A stretch of 64,000 nucleotides of DNA from CBDCRK01 sp965220955 (GTDB lineage Bacteria > Desulfobacterota > Binatia > Bin18 > CBDCRK01): the NCBI GenBank assembly GCA_965220955.1, contig CBDCRK010000015.1, positions 248,001 through 312,000 of the forward strand, given 5' to 3'. The translations under genes and the position numbers were made by a program. Below are positions 58,211 to 64,000 of the stretch, piece after piece. Positions within the stretch are counted from its first letter, which is position 1. The number at the start of each line of letters is the position of its first letter. Under the pieces are notes generated by a model. That model did not search any database and was not told where the DNA came from. It saw only the letters and a list, made by a program, of their open reading frames with translations.

Positions 58211-58516
58211 TCATACTGCTCCTTGCTCCGCCCTGTCTTCTGTCTTTTTGCTGCCGGGGAAGGAAATGACCTTTCCCGGCACTTTTGTGTCCCGCTTTCT
58301 CAAGCGGCCCCGTGCCTGTCTTAGCGTTTGCAGTAGCGCCTGCGCTGTGGCGTAATCTAAACGTAGGGTATGCTGACGATACCAGCCAACCCCACCTCCC
58401 CAGGAGAGGCGGCGTAGCTCAATTGTAGGGTTATCACAGCTGCCCTGAATTAGGGCAACTTCCAGCATACTGTCGGAGCTTTCTTGGGGGATGGTGGCAA
58501 TAATTTCTTCTTGCAT
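58211..58516 (-). CDS. Small protein of a 'GWYR' family, paralogue of 52442-52741
   Basis: A 101-residue protein. MLEVALIQGSCDNPTIELRR and GGGVGWYRQHTLRLDYATAQ align with the 52442-52741 protein, followed by a basic C-terminus. Function unknown. It lies between the ferritin-like gene and apbE. The tail codons contain a hairpin (GCCGGGGAAGG..CCTTTCCCGGC), which may act as an RNA structure. Confidence 0.6.
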   Translation of the reverse strand: MQEEIIATIPQESSDSMLEVALIQGSCDNPTIELRRLSWGGGVGWYRQHTLRLDYATAQALLQTLRQARGRLRKRDTKVPGKVISFPGSKKTEDRAEQGAV

Positions 58517-58537
58517 AGCCTCTCTCCTCTTGTGAGT

Positions 58538-59542
58538 TCATAGTGGGGAAAAGGCCACGGCGTTCATCCAGCCCAATGTTGTCCACATCTTTCCCCCGGT
58601 TTCGGTCAGCATACCCTCGGTATCAAGCAGTTTTTCCAATAGGGCGATACCGTCTTGTTCGCCTAGAATCAGAAGGGCTTTGCTTAGGGCTTCGGCCTGG
58701 GCAGCGGTGGGAGCTACTACACATGCCTGGAGGTTGCGTGTGAGGGCCTGGCCACTACGGGGATCAATCACATGGCCGTAGCGCTGTCCGTTAATCTCTG
58801 TCCATTGTCCAAAGCTACCCGAAACGGAAAGAGCTTGGTCTTGTAGAGTGATCCTGCCAACAAATCCTTCATCTGGTCGCCGTACGAGCACATGCCAGCC
58901 CTCCTCTTGCGGTGGAGAGCCTATGGCCCAGAGGCTGCTCTGGCCGAAGTTTAAGAATGCCCGTATGACGCCATTTTTGCGTAGGGTGTCGGCCATACGG
59001 TCAAGCGCGTAGCCTTTACCAATGCCCCCTAAGTCAAGAAACATGCCCTTTTGGCTTAGTTCTGCAATGCCCGCGGTTACACTGATTTTATCGCTTCCCA
59101 CTTGTGCCAGAGCGTAGGTGAGATCCTTTGGAGAAGGTAGGGAACCCTTATGTCCCGCTTCCTGCCACAGCTCTACAAGCGGGCCAACGGTAATGTCAAA
59201 GGCCCCATGGGTCACCTGCCAGTAAGCGGCCGATAGGGAAAGAATACGCGCCAGATCGGTCTCTGTTGGTTGCGGTCCGTATCCTGCCTGGCGGTTAAGG
59301 AGGTTCAAGGCACTGTTGGGGTCAGAAGAGGTGAAAAGACGCTCTAAGTTCTGAGAGAGCGTGAAGAGATGATCCATAAATACTCGCCCGCTCTCTTTGT
59401 CTGGAGCATAGAGGCTCATCTCAAGTACTGTTCCCATAATACAGCGCCCGTCCACAAGTGGCACTTCCTCTGCGGCCGTAGAGATCTGGCCAAACGACAA
59501 GATAAGAAACAGGAGGAAGCCCAGACTCTTGCCCCACATCAT
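58538..59542 (-). CDS. apbE: FAD:protein FMN transferase ApbE
   Basis: A 334-residue exported protein (signal FLLFLILSFGQISTAAEE). It shows CIMGTVLEMSLYAP, FDITVGPLVELW, FLDLGGIGKGYALDRMA, INFGQ-like LNFGQSSLWAIG and YGHVIDPRSGQAL. ApbE links FMN covalently to Thr/Ser in target proteins outside the cytoplasm. The likely target, an FMN-binding protein, is two genes upstream (60115-60669). The start overlaps the stop of the membrane-protein gene by 1 bp. Confidence 0.95.
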   Translation of the reverse strand: MMWGKSLGFLLFLILSFGQISTAAEEVPLVDGRCIMGTVLEMSLYAPDKESGRVFMDHLFTLSQNLERLFTSSDPNSALNLLNRQAGYGPQPTETDLARILSLSAAYWQVTHGAFDITVGPLVELWQEAGHKGSLPSPKDLTYALAQVGSDKISVTAGIAELSQKGMFLDLGGIGKGYALDRMADTLRKNGVIRAFLNFGQSSLWAIGSPPQEEGWHVLVRRPDEGFVGRITLQDQALSVSGSFGQWTEINGQRYGHVIDPRSGQALTRNLQACVVAPTAAQAEALSKALLILGEQDGIALLEKLLDTEGMLTETGGKMWTTLGWMNAVAFSPL

Positions 59543-60111
59543 CAGAGAGACCTGCGTTCAGGCACTGTTAGCCTGTCTTTGGCAGTGGCTTCCTGGCGTG
59601 AGTTGCCCTGGCGTGAGTTGCCATTGTTAGCCCCCTGAGAGTCGACAAACACAGCCCAAAGGCTAACTATAATCAGCACGGCCAGGCTTCCTTCCAAGAG
59701 AAGGAAGCCGCTGATCTTGACATAGGCAAAACCCGGGTGGACAAACCGTACCAGCCAGCTTCCCCCCTCGTCAGCAATCGCTGAGAGAAAAGGTACCCCA
59801 ATAAGCCAGGCTTTGGTCTGCGAGTGCAGAGGAACAAAAAGCATCAGGTGCGTTAGCGTCAAAAGAAGCAGGCCCATGGCAAAGAGATGAAAGTGAGAGA
59901 CTTCAAGCATTCCTTGATAGGTTTTGGGCTGGAGAAACCTCTCTTCAGAGCCAAGGTAGTATTCCACCACGGAATTATAAGTAAGCCCCATCTTGTGAAA
60001 GTAGAGGAGAGCGTTTGTTACCCAGAGCAGGGCGACGTAAAGAATAAAAAGGACAATAATGGTTTGCAGGAGGCGGTTTCGCGTCCACTCGCCGGTGACA
60101 ACAAAGCGCAT
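59542..60111 (-). CDS. Four-helix membrane protein with conserved His, possible electron-transfer partner
   Basis: A 189-residue protein with four membrane helices (LLQTIIVLFILYVALLWVTNAL; HFHLFAMGLLLLTLTHLMLFV; and two more). His residues in YFHKMG, VSHFHLF and TLTHLML lie near helix ends and could bind haem or metal, but the family is not named here. Location between FMN-binding and ApbE genes suggests it moves electrons to or from the flavoprotein. The C-terminal tail has a perfect 15-bp tandem duplication giving GNSRQGNSRQ. Confidence 0.65.
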   Translation of the reverse strand: MRFVVTGEWTRNRLLQTIIVLFILYVALLWVTNALLYFHKMGLTYNSVVEYYLGSEERFLQPKTYQGMLEVSHFHLFAMGLLLLTLTHLMLFVPLHSQTKAWLIGVPFLSAIADEGGSWLVRFVHPGFAYVKISGFLLLEGSLAVLIIVSLWAVFVDSQGANNGNSRQGNSRQEATAKDRLTVPERRSL

Positions 60112-60114
60112 GCA

Positions 60115-60669
60115 CTACTCCTTCTCTTTGATCAGTACCTGATAGAGGGCGAGCGCCTTGCGTACCCCTTTGGTAATGGCCCGGGCGGTGAGGGTGGAAC
60201 CCACAATCCCATGGATGTTCCAGCCCAACCTCATATCGGTCTCTATGTGCTTCTGGTCAAACTGCTTTAGCCAGCGCTCCGACGGCAAATATTCTAAGGG
60301 CTCATAGAAGGCCAAGACGTGGAGCTTCTGGACTACCCCCTCAGGAGAAAGGACAACAAGGAACGCCTCCGGCAGCGTGCGCACAATGTGGTTGTCGATA
60401 AAGGCGTAACCTACAACTTTGTCCTCCTTAATCCCCATGTAGAAGGTAGCAAGCTTGGAGTCTAACTTCGTCCTGGCAATCTCTTGCACTTTCTGGACCT
60501 GCTCGTTGCCGAGGATAAAGGTCTCGTTTTCCACTCGCTCAGCCTCGGGAAAGGCAAGGTGCAGGGCTTCTGGCCTGGTGTAAAATACCTTCGCCTCTCC
60601 CTGAGCCCCTCTACTTAGCAGCGCCGCTGCCAGCATACAGAGTACCCTAAAATACAAAGCCCATGCCAA
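60115..60669 (-). CDS. Exported FMN-binding domain protein
   Basis: A 184-residue protein with signal peptide (YFRVLCMLAAALLSRGAQGE) and an FMN-binding domain. The segment GIVGSTLTARAITKGVRKAL fits the ApbE target motif, whose Thr receives FMN. It overlaps the porin gene end by 23 bp and precedes the membrane protein and apbE, forming an exported flavin redox module. A truncated copy of its 3' end lies at 51324-51404. Confidence 0.88.
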   Translation of the reverse strand: MAWALYFRVLCMLAAALLSRGAQGEAKVFYTRPEALHLAFPEAERVENETFILGNEQVQKVQEIARTKLDSKLATFYMGIKEDKVVGYAFIDNHIVRTLPEAFLVVLSPEGVVQKLHVLAFYEPLEYLPSERWLKQFDQKHIETDMRLGWNIHGIVGSTLTARAITKGVRKALALYQVLIKEKE

Positions 60670-62053
60670 AGTTCACCTCGTCTGCCCGCTTCCCTGCTAC
60701 CGTTGAGAAGTTGCGGTAGTCGACTTTTAGCGCCACGTTCGGATGGGGCTTGTATGTGATCCCTGGTGTCCAGATACGTTGTTGGCGATTGTTATTACGT
60801 GTGAGTCCAGATGGGGTGGTGTCCTGGGTGTTTAAATAGGCGAAGCGCAAGAACGGAGCCAGGTAATGCTCCGTACCTGGGAGTAACCAGGGGGCAATGT
60901 CATAGGCTACCTCGACATATCCGCCGAGCATACGGCTGGCGATCGTATCACTGGATTTGATCTCCCCGATCTCCCGCAGCGCCAGCGTCAGTTCCCGGGC
61001 GTCACCTATATGAGCCATGGCAAAGAGAGCACGCGTCTCCAGGCCGTATGCCCGGTATTGGCCGTGCAACTCCCAGAGCGTAGTGTTAGCGTCTGGGATC
61101 TCCACATTGTCAACGACCTGATTCTGCCCCGAATCACCCGTGTAGACCGAGGCTCCCAAAAGGAGGCTGGGTGTAGGGGTGTAATCAAGGCGAGCAACAA
61201 AGGCAATATCTTCGGCCAGCACCCGATTGCCCTTCTGTCTGGCACTGCGAAACCCGTTATTGCGCAGCCCCTTGGCATTGAACCCGTTAACCGCATACAT
61301 CCGGTACTGCAGCTCTGGCGTAATCTCACCAAAGATGCCGACTCCATTCTCTCGCCAAGTAGTAGGGATGATCCGCCTCTCTACTTCTGGTCTTTCTATC
61401 CCGTGGAAAAAGACTGGCTCATGAATTTCGTTGATAAACCCCATAGGAACGAGTACCATGCCCATGCGGGCGTTGAGTTGTTCCCACAGTAAGAAGTCGA
61501 GGTAGGCAAACTCGACTGAGGCAGACCCACCTCCGGAACTTTTGGTCGAGCCGGTGCTAGCATGTTCAAACTCGATCTCGGTGTTTAAGATGATCCGGTC
61601 AGAAAATTTGTACCCGGCGTATAGGACAAAGCGCAGGAAATCCGAGGTGTCTCTGTCCTTGATTGTTTTATCGCTAACATCCTTACGGTAGTACGCCTCC
61701 CCGTATCCACCAATGGACAGACCTCGCTCTACCCCGTAGATCTTGGAGGCAGCCGGTCCTAAACCGTAGACACTCTTTAGCTCCACATCCTCTGGTAAAA
61801 TGATCCGGGTTCGGAGCCGGTCAAGCTCCTCAGCCAGCACGCTTGTCCTCTGCTCGCTCTCCTCCTGCTGTTGTTGCGCTTCTTCTGTCTCCTTTTTCTG
61901 CTCTTCCCTGAGAGCCTGCAGCTGACTTTGCATTTGCAACATTTGGTTCTCGAGTTCTTGGATTCTCTGAGACATATCTTGTCCCAGGGAAACCCCCGGA
62001 GAGATCGCTACCAGGGCTAGAGTAACTAGAGCCACCACCACTTTTTGCACCAT
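60647..62053 (-). CDS. Outer-membrane porin with N-terminal coiled coil
   Basis: A 468-residue protein with signal peptide, a short coiled coil (QELENQMLQMQSQLQALREE) and then alternating beta strands ending in GFVF, the C-terminal Phe of outer-membrane barrels. ATG 62053 follows AAGGAGGTGTGT and is favoured over the GTG at 62059. It resembles phosphate-selective-porin-like or carbohydrate-porin-like proteins; the substrate is unknown. As first gene of the flavin operon near a Fur-like site it may let iron complexes or electron acceptors through. Confidence 0.82.
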   Translation of the reverse strand: MVQKVVVALVTLALVAISPGVSLGQDMSQRIQELENQMLQMQSQLQALREEQKKETEEAQQQQEESEQRTSVLAEELDRLRTRIILPEDVELKSVYGLGPAASKIYGVERGLSIGGYGEAYYRKDVSDKTIKDRDTSDFLRFVLYAGYKFSDRIILNTEIEFEHASTGSTKSSGGGSASVEFAYLDFLLWEQLNARMGMVLVPMGFINEIHEPVFFHGIERPEVERRIIPTTWRENGVGIFGEITPELQYRMYAVNGFNAKGLRNNGFRSARQKGNRVLAEDIAFVARLDYTPTPSLLLGASVYTGDSGQNQVVDNVEIPDANTTLWELHGQYRAYGLETRALFAMAHIGDARELTLALREIGEIKSSDTIASRMLGGYVEVAYDIAPWLLPGTEHYLAPFLRFAYLNTQDTTPSGLTRNNNRQQRIWTPGITYKPHPNVALKVDYRNFSTVAGKRADEVNFGMGFVF

Positions 62054-62118
62054 ACACACCTCCTTGAGTAGATGTTCTTTGGGCTCTGGGCTCTAAGACC
62101 GCTGGCCTCAGGAATTTG

Positions 62119-62313
62119 TTATTCGCGCGCTCTTTTTTCCATTTTCTCCAGAAAGCCTGGGGGCTGTTTATGGATCGGGAGATTGGACAAAGGGATGACC
62201 ACCGCCCGCTTACACCGTCTACACTTAAGTTCCACCCCACCCGAAACTAGACGGGCCAAAAGATTACCACAAAAACAGCGACAGTCTTTTGGAGCTAGAG
62301 AATGGGCGGACAT
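62119..62313 (-). CDS. Com-like zinc-ribbon protein, second copy
   Basis: A 64-residue protein with CRCFCGNLLARLVSGGVELK and CRRCKRAVVIPLSNLP, clearly paralogous to 54335-54544. The start codon lies 17 bp from a perfect Fur-like palindrome, so it is probably the first gene of the iron-responsive porin-FMN-ApbE operon. Com-like proteins in phage Mu bind mRNA; here a regulatory role is only a guess. Confidence 0.75.
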   Translation of the reverse strand: MSAHSLAPKDCRCFCGNLLARLVSGGVELKCRRCKRAVVIPLSNLPIHKQPPGFLEKMEKRARE

Positions 62314-62330
62314 AATCTTCTTTTTATGAT

Positions 62331-62349
62331 TTTGAAAATCATTTTCAAA
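62331..62349. promoter_or_regulatory. Perfect Fur-box-like palindrome
   Basis: TTTGAAAATCATTTTCAAA is a perfect 9-1-9 inverted repeat, close to the ferric uptake regulator consensus. It lies immediately before the Com-like gene and upstream of the porin, FMN-binding, membrane and ApbE genes. Confidence 0.75.
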
Positions 62350-62462
62350 TTAAATTGCTTTTTTACTCTGCTTCAGCCCGGCTGTCAAGAGGTCAATGCA
62401 GAAGACAGGAATGCTGCCTTAGCCAGGAAGGAATTGGTAGAGGTAAGACTCGACAATATGTT

Positions 62463-62909
62463 CTAAAGACAAAGCCTGCTCATTTTTTTTCTAGCTTTGA
62501 ACCAAATAAAACCCAGGGACCCCAGTATCCCTCCTGCCATGTTGGCAAGGACATCTGCTATCTCAGGGGTTCGTCCTGGCACATAAGCCTGATGCCATTC
62601 GTCACTGATTCCATAGAATGTGGTGAAAAGAACGGCACTCAAAAGGACTCGGGAAACAGGAAGAGCCTTCCAACTTTGGCTTATTGCCCGTGTCCATAGA
62701 CTTCCCAGCACGGCATACTCTATGGCGTGTATAAATTTGTCCACTGCCGGGAAAAAAACGGGTGGAGCTAACACTGGGTGAGAAGAAAGAGCAAAAATAA
62801 CCAGGCAATAGATCACCACAGGACCCCAAATAAAAAGAGGGCGATTAAAAAGAATACGGTGCACACGCTGCAATCTACCGGGCACGGTGGTTGTAGAGAA
62901 CGCTGTCAT
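62463..62909 (-). CDS. VanZ-like membrane protein
   Basis: A 148-residue protein with four membrane helices and the VanZ-family patterns HPVLAPPVFFPAVDKFIHAIEYAVLG and YGISDEWHQAYVPGRTPEIADVLANMAGGILG. VanZ proteins give low-level teicoplanin resistance in enterococci; in most bacteria their role is unknown. It is not beside other resistance genes. Confidence 0.88.
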   Translation of the reverse strand: MTAFSTTTVPGRLQRVHRILFNRPLFIWGPVVIYCLVIFALSSHPVLAPPVFFPAVDKFIHAIEYAVLGSLWTRAISQSWKALPVSRVLLSAVLFTTFYGISDEWHQAYVPGRTPEIADVLANMAGGILGSLGFIWFKARKKMSRLCL

Positions 62910-63001
62910 TTTGCTTCAACTCTTTTCTTTTACCTTGGTCGTAGCTTATCTACTCTGGTGTCAGGTGGTGACGGCTCAGAAGCAGTAGGATGGGTCTTGA
63001 T

Positions 63002-63226
63002 TCATCTCAGGGATTTGCTGGATCTCAAGAGTTTGCAGGGCTGCGGCCTACTGCCACTGGCTGCATCGGGCTCCGTGGTAGTTGCAGTTGCTCCCTGCTG
63101 CTCATGGGGTAGCTCTGTACCCTCGATGAACACGGTGCTTCTCTGGGTTGTGCAGGGTACTCCTGTAATCCCCAACAAGATAAATGCTAGTATCCATGCC
63201 CCGCTGAAGTGGCCAAAGGACTTCAC
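63002..63226 (-). CDS. Possible small exported protein
   Basis: A 74-residue frame from a GTG behind GGAAGGGGG. The first 30 residues look like a signal peptide or membrane span (HFSGAWILAFILLGITGVPC); the rest is polar. No homologue recognised. The overlapping plus-strand frame (62778-63314) lacks coding character. Treat as tentative. Confidence 0.35.
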   Translation of the reverse strand: MKSFGHFSGAWILAFILLGITGVPCTTQRSTVFIEGTELPHEQQGATATTTEPDAASGSRPQPCKLLRSSKSLR

Positions 63227-63379
63227 TCTTTCCCCCTTCCTTTTGGTCTGTTCCGGGGTACTTGTGTCCTATGCACCACGATTATCCTGCTGGAGGGGGG
63301 GTGATGTCAAATAATAAGGATAATAGTCAGATAATAGGGTCAGGCATGAGTATTGACTTACTGGTCTTTTGTTTGGAGT

Positions 63380-63559
63380 TTACGCCTGCGGTTCTTGCTG
63401 TGGGGTAAGCCGCTGAAGGGCGGCTAGGCTTAGCTGTTCTACCCGCGAGAGAGTCTCAGAGTTCTTTCGCAACTCACGCGCTATGGCGTATAGAACGATC
63501 CCCTGAACGATTGCGGCAGCGATGAGAAAGATTGTGTTGATCCATACTACTGTGAGCAT
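63380..63559 (-). CDS. Small single-span membrane protein
   Basis: A 59-residue frame with a strong ribosome site (GGAAGGAGGAACCA) before ATG. One membrane helix (VVWINTIFLIAAAIVQGIVLYAI) is followed by an amphipathic tail (ARELRKNSETLSRVEQLSLA), the layout of small inner-membrane adaptor proteins. Family not recognised. It lies 185 bp from the tRNA gene and reads away from it. Confidence 0.6.
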   Translation of the reverse strand: MLTVVWINTIFLIAAAIVQGIVLYAIARELRKNSETLSRVEQLSLAALQRLTPQQEPQA

Positions 63560-63743
63560 TGGTTCCTCCTTCCTTTTTAGGGCATTGCAGGACTAAGACG
63601 ACTAAGTGGCTGAGGCATTGCCTTTTGCGCCATGTGGCACTAGACTGGCACAAAGGTATTGGAGCAAAAAAGGTTATTGTTTTTGCTAGCCGCAAGGCCA
63701 AGATTCCTGCCTGGTTAGACATTATCATCTGGTTAGACATTAT

Positions 63744-63833
63744 GGAGAGGTGGCCGAGTGGTCTAAGGCGCTCGCCTGCTAAGCGAGTGTAGGGCTAATA
63801 ACTCTACCGTGGGTTCAAATCCCACCCTCTCCG
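63744..63833 (+). tRNA. tRNA-Ser (anticodon GCU)
   Basis: A 90-nt cloverleaf: acceptor GGAGAGG pairs with CCTCTCC, D arm GCCGAGTGGTCTAAGGC, anticodon arm CTCGC-CTGCTAA-GCGAG, a long variable arm as in tRNA-Ser, and T arm GTGGG-TTCAAAT-CCCAC. The anticodon GCU reads AGC and AGU. The 3' CCA is not encoded. Discriminator base is G. Confidence 0.98.
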
Positions 63834-63860
63834 TTCCTCTGTCAACTCCTCTGTAAAGGA

Positions 63861-64000
63861 ATGGCCTTATCATTCAAGGTGGCTCCCTTGTTCTTGTCCA
63901 CCATGCTAGCGACTACCCTCTTTTCGATTATCTTTTTTGCTCCTTTTGGTCTATTGACTGCAACTTTTATTAAGAGTAGTGTGTCCAACTCCCAAGCAGG
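63861..64000 (+). CDS. Possible membrane protein start, cut by window end
   Basis: An ATG frame with 46 open codons to the edge (MALSFKVAPLFLSTMLATTL, FSIIFFAPFGLLT) reads as a membrane or signal segment. AAAGGA touches the ATG directly, so the start signal is poor. Too short to identify. Confidence 0.25.
   Translation, partial: MALSFKVAPLFLSTMLATTLFSIIFFAPFGLLTATFIKSSVSNSQA

Noticed and set aside
62778..63314. 178-residue plus-strand coding frame
   Set aside because: Composition is unlike a real protein and it overlaps VanZ on the other strand and a better minus-strand candidate.

Overview
The window reads as chromosome of a diderm, metabolically versatile bacterium of moderate GC. Evidence for an outer membrane is a BamD-type lipoprotein, two lipobox or signal-peptide proteins, an outer-membrane porin ending in Phe and a relic of a TonB-receptor plug. 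Selenocysteine usage (SelA, SelB and a SelD that is itself a selenoprotein), CoA-transferase/acyl-CoA dehydrogenase genes, a Gld-type ABC exporter and paired ArsA-like ATPases are all common in Desulfobacterota, Tectomicrobia or NC10-like lineages. The sequence alone does not fix the taxon.

Layout. 0-4.3 kb: acyl-CoA metabolism (acetoacetate-decarboxylase-like, acyl-CoA dehydrogenase, family III CoA-transferase) and an overlapping membrane-protein/methyltransferase pair. 4.3-9 kb: selA-selB-selD operon, with an in-frame UGA and a SECIS-like hairpin in selD. 9-14.4 kb: esterase, glmU, glmS and a PqqC/TenA-like protein. 14.4-19 kb: Gld-type ABC transporter with a DUF4340 protein. 19-21.7 kb: 5'-3' exonuclease, ECF sigma factor, anti-sigma factor and a secreted protein. 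21.7-31.7 kb: sulfur assimilation on the minus strand (TauE, Sat-CysC, APS reductase, sulfite reductase, two E1-like ThiF/MoeB proteins, a ThiS/MoaD-like sulfur carrier and a threonine-synthase homologue), headed by a clear SAM-I riboswitch. 31.8-48.4 kb: housekeeping genes (bamD, EcfT/CbiQ, fabF, fabH, two ArsA-like ATPases, rsfS, nadD, proA, proB, obgE, rpmA, rplU, M23 peptidase, mltG). 48.5-54.6 kb: accessory DNA with a ferritin-like protein, an ankyrin lipoprotein, broken regulator genes and several tiny paralogous proteins. 54.7-62.4 kb: iron island with Fur-box-like palindromes, P19, a cupredoxin-FTR1 fusion, a ferritin-like protein, ApbE, an FMN-binding protein, a membrane protein and a porin. 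62.4-64 kb: VanZ-like protein, small membrane proteins and tRNA-Ser(GCU).

Two things stand out. First, the sulfur cluster combines a SAM riboswitch, a sulfur-carrier protein, E1-like activators and a threonine-synthase homologue. That combination suggests protein-thiocarboxylate synthesis of homocysteine/methionine, possibly from O-phosphohomoserine. Second, the same cluster is peppered with at least three families of 15-bp repeats. They sit in intergenic gaps and also inside genes, where they keep the frame while being read in all three frames. One copy splits the last Gly codon of the sulfur carrier, and removing exactly those 15 bp restores the canonical Gly-Gly-stop. Another 15-mer is nested at the centre of a copy of a different family. 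The E1-like paralogue at 27.9-28.9 kb is so heavily invaded that it has lost its normal nucleotide-binding loop.
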